NCBI RefSeq assembly: GCF_013697085.1
Contig: NZ_JACEFT010000004.1
Coordinates: 165,497 to 229,496, forward strand
Source: Billgrantia kenyensis
GTDB lineage: Bacteria > Pseudomonadota > Gammaproteobacteria > Pseudomonadales > Halomonadaceae
Direction of reading: 5' to 3'
Length of the DNA: 64,000 bases
The notes under the pieces are model-generated. The model worked only from the letters and a program-made list of their open reading frames with translations, did no database searches and was not told the origin of the DNA. Below, one piece after another: positions 25,298 through 37,231 of the stretch (position 1 is the first letter of the stretch; every line of letters starts with the position of its first letter). The position numbers were made by a program, and so were the translations under genes.

Positions 25298-26452
25298 GTG
25301 CATTCTTCCTCCGGGGGCCTGGCTCCCATTGAAGAGCTGATCGAGGATATTCGCCAAGGCAAGATGGTGATCCTCATGGATGATGAGGATCGCGAGAACG
25401 AAGGCGATATCATCATGGCCGCCGAAAAGGTCGAGGCCGAGCATATCAACTTCATGGCGCGCCATGCGCGCGGCCTGATCTGCATGCCGATGACGCGTGA
25501 GCGCTGCGAGCGCCTCAATCTGCCGCTGATGGTGAGCGACAACGGATCCGGCTTCGGCACCAAGTTCACTCTCTCCATCGAGGCCGCCGAGGGTGTGACC
25601 ACCGGTATCTCGGCCGCCGATCGGGCACGGACCGTGCAGGTGGCAGCATCGCGCAACGCCAGTGCCGAGGACATCGTCCAGCCCGGGCACATCTTCCCGC
25701 TGATGGCCGAGCCCGGTGGCGTGCTGCGTCGTGCCGGCCATACCGAGGCGGCCTGTGACCTCGCTGCGCTGGCCGGCTTCGACCCCAGTGGGGTGATCTG
25801 CGAGATCATGAATGACGACGGCAGCATGGCCCGGCGCCCCGAACTCGAGCGCTTCGCCGCCGAGCATGGCCTCAAGATGGGCACCATTGCCGATTTGATC
25901 CACTATCGCATTCACAACGAGCAGACCGTGGAGCAAGTGGAGTCCACTCTGGTGGACACGGCATACGGCAAGCTGACCCTGAACCTGTTTCATGACCGCA
26001 TCCAGAATGCCCACCACGTGGCGCTGGTAAAGGGGAATCCTTCCCCCGAGGCCCTGACTACCGTACGGGTCCACCTGGCCGATACCATGCGCGACCTGCT
26101 GGGACTGCAGAAGAGCGAAAACCGCAGCTGGACGACCCACAGTGCCCTGCAGGAAATCGCGGCCGTCGACCATGGCGTCTTCGTGCTGCTGGACGACGGC
26201 CGGCCACAGCGGGATTTCCGCGATCAGCTCGAAGTCTTTCTGGAGCGCCGCCGCTTGCCGCGTACCAGCGACTCCGACGGGGCAGGCAATTACCTGACCA
26301 TCGGCACCGGCTCGCAGATTCTGCGCCACCTCGGCGTAGGGCGCATGCGGCTGTTGAGTTCGCCCTGGAAGTTCTCGGCGCTGTCAGGCTTCGACCTCGA
26401 GGTGATCGAGCAGATTTCCCCGGGCAGCCAGACCGTACCCGAGCAGGAGTGA
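25298..26452 (+). CDS. ribBA: 3,4-dihydroxy-2-butanone-4-phosphate synthase with degenerate GCH2-like domain
   Basis: The 384-residue product begins at a GTG with GGAG eight bases upstream. Residues 1-205 are a complete RibB domain ([11 protein letters not shown] acidic motif, [17 protein letters not shown]). Residues about 210-375 follow the GTP cyclohydrolase II fold but lack the zinc cysteines and the RVHSECLTGD-type catalytic block; the corresponding stretch reads [16 protein letters not shown]. It is therefore likely to supply the four-carbon unit only, as in the RibBX-type proteins, and a separate RibA is expected elsewhere. Confidence 0.93.
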   Translation: MHSSSGGLAPIEELIEDIRQGKMVILMDDEDRENEGDIIMAAEKVEAEHINFMARHARGLICMPMTRERCERLNLPLMVSDNGSGFGTKFTLSIEAAEGVTTGISAADRARTVQVAASRNASAEDIVQPGHIFPLMAEPGGVLRRAGHTEAACDLAALAGFDPSGVICEIMNDDGSMARRPELERFAAEHGLKMGTIADLIHYRIHNEQTVEQVESTLVDTAYGKLTLNLFHDRIQNAHHVALVKGNPSPEALTTVRVHLADTMRDLLGLQKSENRSWTTHSALQEIAAVDHGVFVLLDDGRPQRDFRDQLEVFLERRRLPRTSDSDGAGNYLTIGTGSQILRHLGVGRMRLLSSPWKFSALSGFDLEVIEQISPGSQTVPEQE

Positions 26453-26525
26453 CGCCGGGCTCGGTCTGCTCGAGTCGGCAGCAACCACACGTTTTCAGCA
26501 GGACCCTTTTCATCAGGAACTAGCG

Positions 26526-27029
26526 ATGCATACCCTGTCTCAACTGGAAGGCAACTTCGTCGATGTCGATGGCCGTTACGTGATCGTGGTGGGCCGCTTC
26601 AACCATCATGTGGTCGACAGCCTGGTCGAAGGCGCCGTCGACAGCCTGGTCCGCCACGGCGTGGATGCCGAGAACATCGACATTGTCCACGTGCCGGGAG
26701 CCTGGGAGCTGCCGCTGGCGGTGAAGCGCGTGCTGCAGGTGGCTAGCCCCGATGCAGTCATCGCCCTGGGTGCAGTGATCCGTGGCGGCACGCCGCACTT
26801 CGAATACGTGGCGGGTGGCTGCAACGCCGCCCTGGGTAATCTTCAGCTCGAGTTCGATACCCCCATCGCCAACGGCGTGCTGACCGTCAACTCCATCGAG
26901 CAGGCCATCGAGCGCTCCGGTACCAAGGCCGGCAACAAGGGCGCCGAAGCAGCCATGGCTGCGATGGAAATGGTCTCACTGCTGCGTGGCTTCGGTGACA
27001 GCGACTCCAGCAACGGAGCGGATACATGA
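26526..27029 (+). CDS. ribH: 6,7-dimethyl-8-ribityllumazine synthase
   Basis: The 167-residue product carries the lumazine synthase landmarks [50 protein letters not shown] and [16 protein letters not shown]. It condenses the RibB and RibD products. It lies 73 bases after ribBA and overlaps nusB by four bases, a conserved gammaproteobacterial arrangement. In E. coli the gene is called ribE. Confidence 0.97.
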   Translation: MHTLSQLEGNFVDVDGRYVIVVGRFNHHVVDSLVEGAVDSLVRHGVDAENIDIVHVPGAWELPLAVKRVLQVASPDAVIALGAVIRGGTPHFEYVAGGCNAALGNLQLEFDTPIANGVLTVNSIEQAIERSGTKAGNKGAEAAMAAMEMVSLLRGFGDSDSSNGADT

Positions 27030-27532
27030 GTGCATCGCGTCCGCAACGCCCCCCTTCGGCGGGCCAGCAAGCGCGACGAGCGGCCCGGGAGCTGGCGGTA
27101 CAGGGCCTCTACCAGTGGCAAATGACCGGCAAGTCGGCCACCTCGATCGAGGCGGAGTTCCGCAGCCAGCAGCCCGATGATGACCTCGAGGATCACGAGA
27201 ACTGGGCCAAGGTGATGCAGATTGCCGACTTGGCTCTGTTCCATGAGCTGCTGCATAACGTGGTGCGCTATCGCGATGATCTGGATGCCTCGATCTCACC
27301 GCTGCTCGACCGTCGCCTGGAAGATCTCGACCCCATCGAGCTCGCCATTCTTCGCCTGGGGGCCTATGAGTTGAGTCGCCGCCTCGACGTTCCCTACCGG
27401 GTGGCGATCAACGAGGGCGTGGAACTTGCCAAGTCCTTTGGCGCCACCGACGGGCACAAGTACGTCAACGGCATTCTCGACAAGCTGGCCGCCCGGTTGC
27501 GTAGCGCCGAGGTCAGGGCACGTCGCGGCTGA
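27026..27532 (+). CDS. nusB: Transcription antitermination factor NusB
   Basis: The 168-residue product starts with a short basic tail and then [18 protein letters not shown], with the conserved [19 protein letters not shown] and [32 protein letters not shown] blocks. It binds boxA RNA with S10 in rRNA antitermination. It overlaps ribH by ATGA and is 11 bases before thiL. Confidence 0.97.
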   Translation: MSASRPQRPPSAGQQARRAARELAVQGLYQWQMTGKSATSIEAEFRSQQPDDDLEDHENWAKVMQIADLALFHELLHNVVRYRDDLDASISPLLDRRLEDLDPIELAILRLGAYELSRRLDVPYRVAINEGVELAKSFGATDGHKYVNGILDKLAARLRSAEVRARRG

Positions 27533-27543
27533 AGGGGTCCCCG

Positions 27544-28497
27544 GTGGCCAGTGAATTCGAACTGATCGCCCGCCACTTCACTCCTGCTGCACCCGGCCCG
27601 GATGCCGGCGTGCCGCTCGGCGTGGGCGACGATTGCGCCTTGCTCGCCCCGCGTCCGGGCCTGCAGTTGGCGGTCAGCGTGGACACCTCGGTGGCCGGGG
27701 TCCACTTTCCCGCGGATGCGCCTGCCGACGCCATCGGCCATCGTGCCCTGGCGGTCAGTCTGAGCGATCTGGCCGCGATGGGAGCGGAGTCGCGCTGGTG
27801 CCTGATGTCAGTGACGCTCGAGGACGACAATGACAGCTGGATGGCGGGCTTCGCCAGCGGCTTCCATGCGCTGTGCCAAGCGAGCGGTACGGCGCTGGTG
27901 GGCGGCGACATGACCCGGGGACAGCTTGCCATTGGCGTCACGGTCATGGGAGAGGTTGCTCCCGGGCAGGCGATGACTCGGTCCGGCGCCCGTGCCGGTG
28001 ACGTCCTGGCCGTGACCGGCGCTCTGGGCGGTGGGGCAGGGGGGCTGGCTTTGTGGCAGCGCGGTGAGCGTGACCTGACGCATCCGCTGCTGGGCCGTTA
28101 CCTCAAACCGACGCCCAGGCTCGCGGCTGGCCTGGCACTTCGCGACCTGGCCACGGCCGCCATCGATATTTCCGACGGGCTGCTGGCCGACCTCGAGCAT
28201 GTCCTCACGGCATCGGGAGTCGGGGCTCGGCTCGAGCCAGAGGCACTGCCCCTGGCACGGGGGTTGCGCGAGTCGCTGGGTGAGAAGGCCGCTTGGCGTG
28301 CCGCGCTGTGTGGTGGCGATGACTATGAGCTGCTGCTAAGCCTGCCCGGGGAAGCCCTCGGGGAGGCGCAGCGGCGGCTGACGCTGGAGGGGCTTGCGCT
28401 GACGCCGATTGGCACCGTCTGTTCCGGCAGCGGGGTGTCCGGGGTCGATCTGGACGGTGCTCGCGGCTGGCAGCACTTTGGTGGAGGCGAGCCATGA
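27544..28497 (+). CDS. thiL: Thiamine-monophosphate kinase
   Basis: The 317-residue product has the ThiL landmarks GVGDDCALL (about residues 27-35), SLSDLAAMGAE, GGDMTRG and AAIDISDGLLADLEHV, then CGGDDYELL. It phosphorylates thiamine monophosphate to the active diphosphate. The start is a GTG at 27544. It overlaps pgpA by four bases. Confidence 0.96.
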   Translation: MASEFELIARHFTPAAPGPDAGVPLGVGDDCALLAPRPGLQLAVSVDTSVAGVHFPADAPADAIGHRALAVSLSDLAAMGAESRWCLMSVTLEDDNDSWMAGFASGFHALCQASGTALVGGDMTRGQLAIGVTVMGEVAPGQAMTRSGARAGDVLAVTGALGGGAGGLALWQRGERDLTHPLLGRYLKPTPRLAAGLALRDLATAAIDISDGLLADLEHVLTASGVGARLEPEALPLARGLRESLGEKAAWRAALCGGDDYELLLSLPGEALGEAQRRLTLEGLALTPIGTVCSGSGVSGVDLDGARGWQHFGGGEP

Positions 28498-28967
28498 ACC
28501 GTTGTCCACAGAGCGTCTGGCGGCGCCCCGTGCATTTCTTCGCCTTCGGCTTGGGCAGCGGTGGCGTGCCCTGGGCCCCGGGCACCTTCGGTACCCTGGC
28601 GGCAATTCCCTTCTACTGGCTGATGTCCGAACTGCCTCTGGGCTGGTACCTGTCGCTGGTGGCGGTCGCCTTCGTGGTGGGTGTCTGGCTGTGCGACAAG
28701 ACCTCACGGGATCTCGGCGTGCACGACCACTCCGGCATCGTGTGGGACGAGTTCGTCGGCTACTGGATCACCATGGCCGCGGTCCCCTTCTCCTGGGAGG
28801 CGGCGCTGTGGGGGTTCGTGCTGTTCCGGATCTTCGATGTATTCAAGCCATGGCCCATTCGCTGGGCCGACCGGCGCGTGGCGGGCGGGTTCGGTATCAT
28901 GATCGATGACGTGCTTGCCGGTATCTATGCCTGGAGTACGATGCACCTGTGGCTTTGGTTGCACTAG
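28494..28967 (+). CDS. pgpA: Phosphatidylglycerophosphatase A
   Basis: The 157-residue product has the PgpA pattern FGLGSGGVPWAPGTFGTLAAIP near the N-terminus, DHSGIVWDEFVGYW (metal-binding region) and FRIFDVFKPWPIRWADRRV, with three to four membrane helices. It dephosphorylates phosphatidylglycerophosphate in the inner membrane. It closes the conserved ribH-nusB-thiL-pgpA run. Confidence 0.96.
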   Translation: MNRCPQSVWRRPVHFFAFGLGSGGVPWAPGTFGTLAAIPFYWLMSELPLGWYLSLVAVAFVVGVWLCDKTSRDLGVHDHSGIVWDEFVGYWITMAAVPFSWEAALWGFVLFRIFDVFKPWPIRWADRRVAGGFGIMIDDVLAGIYAWSTMHLWLWLH

Positions 28968-29027
28968 TTTACATACCATGTACGGTTAGTTGGTCTAGCG
29001 CATGTATCAGCACAGGGAGGCGAAGCA

Positions 29028-30266
29028 ATGCGCAAGGAACGTCTTATCGTCCCGTTGTTGGTTGTGCTATTGCTTGCCTGGTTTGGTGCGCAGGCGGTAT
29101 CGAGCTGGCTGTTCGAGCGCGAGATGTCGCGCACCCTCGCCGATCTCGAGGCACGCGGAGAGCTGGCCATCGAGCGCGTCGACGTCGAGCAGGGCTGGTG
29201 GTCCTCGACCGGGCGCATCCATCTGGCGCCGCTGTTTGGTCAGATGTGGCATCTCGAGCTGCCTTATCAAGCCCGACATGGGGTGCTCCGCACGCACCTG
29301 GACGGGGAGGCGATGCTGCGCCATGGGCCGGACGGTACCCATCTCTTCGATGAATCACTGGCTTCGACTCCACCCCTCTGGGAAGCCAGCTACCATACCC
29401 TGACCGGAACCCTGGAAGGGGGGCTGCAACTCGCCCCGCTGCGTATCACCCAGCAGGAGCGTGAACTGGCCTTCGACGGGGGCAGGCTTCGCTTCAGTGG
29501 CGAACAGGGCAATTGGCGTCTGCGGGCCCGGCTCGAATCATGGTTCCTCAGCGACGGTGAGACCAGGCTCGAAGTCGGCCCGGCCACCCTCAACAGCCAG
29601 TATGCCTACACCCAGGATGCGCACTCCTTTACTCAGGAGGATCGTCTGCAGATCGAGTCGCTCTCCTGGCGCCAGCCGCAGCTAGCACTCGACGCCAGCG
29701 ACGTTCGCGTGATGAATCGCACGCTGCTGGATGATCAGGAGCTGAGGTTGCAGCTAGAGCTGGATCTGGGCGAAATCCATACTGCCGAGCAGGTACTGCT
29801 GAGGGGTCAGACCGAGGTCGAGCTCTCGCGCCTGCATGCCGACGCCATTCGCACTGCCATGCTCCAGCTGCGCAAGCTGGCTGCCAGCGGCCATCATGGC
29901 CTGAAGCGGGATGACATGCTGGTAGAGCTCCAACCCTACCTGCTGGCGATCCTGCAGGATTCGCCGCGCCTCGACCTGCTGCGCCTGGAGCTGGAAAGCC
30001 CCATGCTGGGCCTGTCTGCCCGTGCCGACGGTTCGCTGTTCTTCGACGGTCGCCGGCTCGAAGAGCTCAGCCTGGTCGGTCTCGATGATTCCGCGGCGAG
30101 GGAGCCTTGGCGACGACGCCTCGACGGCGATTTCACCTGGTATGACTTGCCCACCGTGGTGGCGCTGTGGCTCGGCCTGCCGTTGGACACCCGCACACTT
30201 GAGGTCGACATCGGCCGCGGACAGGTGCGGGTCAACAGTCGTCCGCTGCCGCCTTTGTGGCGCTGA
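29028..30266 (+). CDS. DUF945 (YdgA-like) family protein
   Basis: The 412-residue product has an N-terminal signal anchor (about residues 5-25) and an extended YdgA-like domain with the WWSSTGRI motif and later LRLELESPMLGLSARADGSL. Such proteins are exported and poorly characterised. The ATG at 29028 has GGGAGG upstream. It stands alone between pgpA and lon. Nothing in the sequence gives an enzymatic role. Confidence 0.8.
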   Translation: MRKERLIVPLLVVLLLAWFGAQAVSSWLFEREMSRTLADLEARGELAIERVDVEQGWWSSTGRIHLAPLFGQMWHLELPYQARHGVLRTHLDGEAMLRHGPDGTHLFDESLASTPPLWEASYHTLTGTLEGGLQLAPLRITQQERELAFDGGRLRFSGEQGNWRLRARLESWFLSDGETRLEVGPATLNSQYAYTQDAHSFTQEDRLQIESLSWRQPQLALDASDVRVMNRTLLDDQELRLQLELDLGEIHTAEQVLLRGQTEVELSRLHADAIRTAMLQLRKLAASGHHGLKRDDMLVELQPYLLAILQDSPRLDLLRLELESPMLGLSARADGSLFFDGRRLEELSLVGLDDSAAREPWRRRLDGDFTWYDLPTVVALWLGLPLDTRTLEVDIGRGQVRVNSRPLPPLWR

Positions 30267-30368
30267 TCCCCCTCTGCTGTGATGCATTGAGCTTCCGTCG
30301 CCTTGAAGTTGGGCTATGCTGCCCGCATTCCAGAGGGCATTGAGCATTGGCTTCGGAAAGAGGACTTC

Positions 30369-32807
<2,439 letters not shown>

Positions 32808-32841
32808 TCGAGCGTCTTACCAAGTCAGGCAAGAGGTGGCG

Positions 32842-33570
32842 CTAGATGGACACGTTGGCACCGCCATCCACCACCAGCGTTTCGCCGTTGACGAAAGTGT
32901 TGTCAGCGGAGGCCAGGAAGGCCACTGCCCGTGCGACCTCGGTGGCTTCGGCGACCCTGCCTAGCGGGGTGGCCGACTGCCAGCGCTGGCGGGACTCGGA
33001 TGCGGCATCCTGCATCCCGGCGCTGACCGGGCCGGGGGCCACGGCATTGACCAGAATGCCCTGGGGGCCGAGCTCCACCGCCAGCGCACGGCTCAAGGCC
33101 AGCATGGCCCCCTTGCACATGGCATAGGTGGAGCGTTCGGCAGCGGTGCGCAGGCCGTGCGCCGAGGCAACGATCACGATCCGCCCCTTCCCTTGGGGGA
33201 CCATCAACCGCGTGGCAAGCTGCAGCGCCTGATAGGCGCCGCTGACGTTGACCGCCAGCATTTCCTCCAGCTCCCTGGCGTCGACCTCGACGAAGGGGCC
33301 GCGCCGGATCACCCCGGCGGCGTTGATGCAGCTGTCGAGCCCCTTCCCATGGGCTTGGATTCGAGCAAAGGCGGCAGCGAGGCTTTCCGACCGCGTCAGA
33401 TCGCAAGGCACGAAGGCGCAACGCTCTGGCCAGCGCGCGCTCAAGTCGCTTGCCATGGGCTGTGCCTGTTCGAGGTCGAGCAGAAACACGAAGTCTCCCG
33501 CCTCGAGAAGCGCCTGGGCGATGGCAATTCCGACGCCACCGCAGCCCCCTATTACGGCTGTGATTCGCAT
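32842..33570 (-). CDS. SDR family oxidoreductase
   Basis: The 242-residue product is a classical short-chain dehydrogenase: coenzyme motif GGCGGVGIA (about residues 8-16), NAAG at about 88, catalytic Ser in VASAHG, and YAMCK as the YxxxK motif, with a C-terminal GETLVVDGGANVS. Its gene is divergent from the TAXI-TRAP genes across a 135-bp region and convergent with lon. The substrate is unknown; a link to the compound taken up by the TRAP system is possible. Confidence 0.88.
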   Translation of the reverse strand: MRITAVIGGCGGVGIAIAQALLEAGDFVFLLDLEQAQPMASDLSARWPERCAFVPCDLTRSESLAAAFARIQAHGKGLDSCINAAGVIRRGPFVEVDARELEEMLAVNVSGAYQALQLATRLMVPQGKGRIVIVASAHGLRTAAERSTYAMCKGAMLALSRALAVELGPQGILVNAVAPGPVSAGMQDAASESRQRWQSATPLGRVAEATEVARAVAFLASADNTFVNGETLVVDGGANVSI

Positions 33571-33641
33571 GGTGTTAGCTCTAGGTATTCTTCGTGTAAA
33601 AAAGTCGGCATTATATCCCTTTGCATGACATTCTTATAACG

Positions 33642-33658
33642 ATTGGCCCAAGACCAAT
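33642..33658. promoter_or_regulatory. Inverted repeat ATTGG-N7-CCAAT in the SDR/TAXI divergent region
   Basis: A perfect 5-bp inverted repeat sits between the divergent SDR and TAXI genes, 48 bases before the TAXI start codon and directly after a TATAAC (33635-33640) that could be a -10. It may be an operator, but it is short and could be chance. Confidence 0.25.
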
Positions 33659-33705
33659 GACAATGACATCGCGCCGCGATGCTGGACGCCAACATGGAGA
33701 CCGAC

Positions 33706-34683
33706 ATGTCACACCGCAAACCTGCCTTCACCCGAACCCTGCTGGCCTCGGCCACTGCCGTTCTGCTTGGCGCATCCGCGCTTTCGGTCCAGGCCGAAAC
33801 CCGCGTGACCTACAAGTCCGCTTCGGCGGGTACTGCCTACTACCAGATGGGTGTCGAACTCTCCGAGGCGATCCGGCGTGGTACGGAAGGCGACGTCGTG
33901 CTCACGCTGGAAGAGAGCCAGGGCTCGGTGCAGAACGTCATGGAAGTGATGGCACGCCAGGGTAACTACGTCTTCACCACCCCGCCGGGCCTGGTCGACC
34001 AGGCCATGGCCGGCGAAGGCCCCTTCGCCGAGCGTCAGAGCCCGCGTTTCCAGGATATCCGCGGCCTGTTCCCGATCCCTTCCATCACCATGCACTTCGT
34101 TGCGGCCGGTGACGACGGCGTGATCGGCCTGGAGGACCTCGAAGGCAAACATGTGCTGATCGGTCGCGGCACCTTCGGCGCCCGCGAAGCCGAGCGCTAC
34201 CTGGAACTGTTCGACATGATGGACAAGGTGCGTGTGGCCAGCGCCGAGATCGGCAGTGGCCCCGATGCGCTGAGGAATGGCCAGATCGATGCCTTCGTCA
34301 CCGCCAGCTCCTTTCCCACGCCCAACGTGATCGAAACCGCCGCCAGCATGCCGATCAGCCTGGTCAGCCTCACCGACGATCAGATCGAGCAGACCGGCGC
34401 GGCGCGCCAGACCATCCCGGCCGGCACTTACTCCGGCATCGACCAGGATGTCGAGACCACCTCGCTGCCGGTGATTGCCTACACCACCACCAGCATGGAC
34501 GAGGAGACCGCCTATACCCTGACCCGCACCTTCTGGGAGCGGCGTGATGCCATGGCTGACGAGGCGGCATGGTGGGGCGGCATCACCCACGACATGATCG
34601 GTAACATTGCCGGCTCCCTGCATCCCGGTGCCGTGCGCTACTACGACGAAGCCGGCATCGAGATTCCCGACGAGCTGCGTTAA
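33706..34683 (+). CDS. TAXI family TRAP transporter solute-binding protein
   Basis: The 325-residue product has a signal peptide (about residues 1-28, ending LSVQAE) and the TAXI family pattern SASAGTAYYQMGVELSEAIRRG, then LEDLEGKHVLIGRGTFGAREAERYLE and DALRNGQIDAFV. TAXI proteins deliver substrates such as glutamate or other dicarboxylates to fused TRAP permeases. The ATG at 33706 has GGAG five bases upstream; 33679 and 33694 are weaker options. It is followed by its fused permease. Confidence 0.92.
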   Translation: MSHRKPAFTRTLLASATAVLLGASALSVQAETRVTYKSASAGTAYYQMGVELSEAIRRGTEGDVVLTLEESQGSVQNVMEVMARQGNYVFTTPPGLVDQAMAGEGPFAERQSPRFQDIRGLFPIPSITMHFVAAGDDGVIGLEDLEGKHVLIGRGTFGAREAERYLELFDMMDKVRVASAEIGSGPDALRNGQIDAFVTASSFPTPNVIETAASMPISLVSLTDDQIEQTGAARQTIPAGTYSGIDQDVETTSLPVIAYTTTSMDEETAYTLTRTFWERRDAMADEAAWWGGITHDMIGNIAGSLHPGAVRYYDEAGIEIPDELR

Positions 34684-34744
34684 CTCCGACTGAGCAGGTG
34701 GGGCACAAGGATGGCCCCGCTGCAGTCGCAAGGCATCCCGTACT

Positions 34745-36550
34745 ATGTCATCGACACTCTCTTCTTCGCCGACGGCCAGCGCCGTTGATGGCGTGCCACG
34801 TTTGCATCCCGCCTGGGTGATTCTCGGGGCGGTCACGGTAGTGTTCCATCTCGGCTTGATCTTCTACGGCCTGACGCCGGCACTGGTCAGCCGACCTATC
34901 CACATGGCCCTGGCACTGCCGTGGATCCTGATCCTGGCCGCCCGCACGCCCTTCGAGCGCTGGAGCGGCTGGTTGCTGACCGTGCTCGGCATTGCCGCCT
35001 GTGGCTATATCGCCTTCAACGAGGAGGCGCTGTCCAATCAGTACGGCTTCATCGACAACAACTTCCAGATGGCGCTGGGTGTCTTTCTGATCGCACTGAC
35101 CCTGGAAACGGCGCGTCGTGCGATCGGCTGGCCGCTGCCGCTGGTGGCGTTGGGAGCGCTCGCCTACGCGGTGTTCGGCGAACATATCCCCGGACAGTTT
35201 GGCCACCCGGGCCTGCCGATGCAGAGCTTCGTTGGCACCCTGACCATTGCCGAGAGCGGCCTGTGGGGTTCGCTCACCGGAGTCAGCGTCGGGGTGGTGG
35301 CGATCTTCGTTATCTTCGGCGCAGTGCTGAACGCCGGCGAGGCGGGGCGCGGCTTCATGAACATGGCCAGCGCCTTCGCCGGGCGCCTGACCGGCGGCGC
35401 GGCCAAGGTCTCGGTCATCTCCTCGGCGCTGATGGGCTCGATCTCCGGTTCCGCCTCGGCCAACGTGGCCTCCACCGGCGCAATTACGATCCCCTCCATG
35501 GTGCGCCTGGGCTATCCGCGCACCCTGGCCGGCGGCGTCGAGGCGGTGGCCTCCTCGGGCGGGCAGATCATGCCGCCGCTGATGGGGGCCGGGGCTTTCG
35601 TCATGGTGGAGCTCACCGGCACGCCCTATACCCAGATCATGGCTGCGGCGCTGCTTCCGGCCATCCTCTACTTCGCCACCGTGTGGATGGGGATCAATGC
35701 CTTCGCCACCCGCCACGACCTGCGGCCCATGCCGGATGCGGACCGGCCCAGCGGCAAGGAGGTGGCGATCACCTCGCTGTTCTTCGCCGTGCCCTTCGTG
35801 CTGTTGCTCGAGCGTATCTTCCTGGGGGGCTACACCCCGCAGTATGCAGCCAGCATTGCCATCTTCGCCGGCATGCTGCTGCTGTTCTTCGATGTGACGC
35901 TGACCTTTTCGCTGCGCGGCTTCGCCACGCGCATGGCAGAGGCGATGGTCACCGCCGGGCGCCAGGTGGCGGTGATCGGCGCCATCATCATCTGCGCTTC
36001 GCTGGTGATCGGGGTGCTGTCGCTGACCGGGCTCGGGGTAAAGATCACCTCCGGCATCCTGTCGCTCTCCAACGAGATGCTGTGGCCGGCGCTGCTGCTC
36101 ACGGCCCTTGCCTGCCTGATCCTGGGCATGGAGGTGCCGACCACGGCGGCCTACGTGATCTGTGTCTCGGTGGCAGGGCCGGCGCTGACGGCGCTGGGGC
36201 TCGAGCCACTGCTGGCGCACCTGTTCGTGTTCTGGTTCGCGCTGCTCTCGACTATCACCCCCCCGGTATGCGGGGGCGTGTTCATTGCTGCAGGCATGGT
36301 GGGGGAAAACTGGCTCAAGGTGGCGATCAAGGCCATGGCGCTGGGCATCGGGCTCTACATCATCCCGCTGGCCATGGTCGCCAACCCCGATCTCATCCGC
36401 CTCGCCTTCGACCCGCTGTGGGCGGTCTTCGATGCGGTCAAGATCGCGTTGGGCCTGATGGCGACCTCCTACGGCGTGATCGCCCGGCGTGCGGCCTGGC
36501 TGCGGGTGGTGCTGGTCGTGGCCGGGCTAGTGGTGATCTTCGCCATCTGA
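34745..36550 (+). CDS. TRAP transporter fused 4TM/12TM permease
   Basis: The 601-residue product joins the small and large TRAP membrane subunits in one chain, as usual for TAXI systems. The large-subunit part has SALMGSISGSASANVASTGAITIPSM near residue 230-255 and ASSGGQIMPPLMGAGAFVM near 270. It lies 61 bases after the TAXI gene and 23 bases before the BacA-like gene. Substrate specificity comes from the TAXI protein and is unknown. Confidence 0.94.
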   Translation: MSSTLSSSPTASAVDGVPRLHPAWVILGAVTVVFHLGLIFYGLTPALVSRPIHMALALPWILILAARTPFERWSGWLLTVLGIAACGYIAFNEEALSNQYGFIDNNFQMALGVFLIALTLETARRAIGWPLPLVALGALAYAVFGEHIPGQFGHPGLPMQSFVGTLTIAESGLWGSLTGVSVGVVAIFVIFGAVLNAGEAGRGFMNMASAFAGRLTGGAAKVSVISSALMGSISGSASANVASTGAITIPSMVRLGYPRTLAGGVEAVASSGGQIMPPLMGAGAFVMVELTGTPYTQIMAAALLPAILYFATVWMGINAFATRHDLRPMPDADRPSGKEVAITSLFFAVPFVLLLERIFLGGYTPQYAASIAIFAGMLLLFFDVTLTFSLRGFATRMAEAMVTAGRQVAVIGAIIICASLVIGVLSLTGLGVKITSGILSLSNEMLWPALLLTALACLILGMEVPTTAAYVICVSVAGPALTALGLEPLLAHLFVFWFALLSTITPPVCGGVFIAAGMVGENWLKVAIKAMALGIGLYIIPLAMVANPDLIRLAFDPLWAVFDAVKIALGLMATSYGVIARRAAWLRVVLVVAGLVVIFAI

Positions 36551-36573
36551 TTCGAGCGTCTGAGGAGAGTGAC

Positions 36574-37119
36574 ATGATCGTTGCCACGCTGGGCCCCGAG
36601 GGAAACAACCATGTACTGGTGCTGCGCCGCTATCTCGAGGCCCGCGGACTGATCGATGCCGAGGTCAGGCTGATCGATGAGTTCCCCGCCGCCTTCGAGG
36701 CGCTGGTGGCGGGGGAGGTGGACCGGGTGCTGCAGTGCACCGCCCATTTCAGCCATGCCGACTGCGTGGGGCGGTACATGCACCGTGCGTTTCCGGTGGA
36801 CACCTTCGTCGCCGGCAGCCATCCGCTGGTGCTGCTGGCCCAGCGCGACATCGCCACGCCGCGCCAGGTGGCGCGCCAGCCGGCCACCCGCTACTACACC
36901 GACCTCTCGGGCTTCGCTGAGGAGATCGATGCGCCCACCACCGTGGCGGTGGCCGAAGGGCTGCTGGCAGGGCGTTTCGAGGCGGGCATCTGCGCCCGCC
37001 AGACCCTGGAAGCCCACCCGGACAAGCTGCGCCTGATCGAGGCGCTGGGTCCGGCACTGGACGTCTGGGTGGTCTACGGCAGAGAGCCGTTGCCCGATAC
37101 TCATTCGCTGGTGGTCTAG
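36574..37119 (+). CDS. BacA/prephenate-dehydratase-like protein linked to the TRAP system
   Basis: The 181-residue product starts MIVATLGPEGNNHVLVLRRY, as prephenate dehydratase catalytic domains and the bacilysin enzyme BacA start (TLGPEGT), and has a PBP-II-like fold with PATRYYTDLSGF and GLLAGRFEAGICARQTLE. There is no ACT domain, so it is not a full PheA. BacA decarboxylates prephenate without aromatising it. A GAGGAGAG ribosome binding site precedes the ATG at 36574. Position right after the TAXI permease suggests it acts on the imported compound. The actual reaction is unknown. Confidence 0.7.
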   Translation: MIVATLGPEGNNHVLVLRRYLEARGLIDAEVRLIDEFPAAFEALVAGEVDRVLQCTAHFSHADCVGRYMHRAFPVDTFVAGSHPLVLLAQRDIATPRQVARQPATRYYTDLSGFAEEIDAPTTVAVAEGLLAGRFEAGICARQTLEAHPDKLRLIEALGPALDVWVVYGREPLPDTHSLVV

Positions 37120-37231
37120 CCGCCTCGCCCCGTGCATGACAGAATTGCCCTGACATACCTAGACCGTCGCCGCACTTTGGTGGCATAGACGGCGTGAACC
37201 GCATAGCGCCTACGCGCACGAAGAGGACACC

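Noticed and set aside
25131..25340. Small open frame of 69 codons across the tandem repeat
   Set aside because: Driven by the 33-bp repeat, runs into ribBA in another frame, and has no ribosome binding site or homology signal.
34748..36220. Long antisense frame opposite the fused TRAP permease
   Set aside because: Rich in His, Gln and Arg as expected of an antisense frame to a membrane protein; no recognisable domain.
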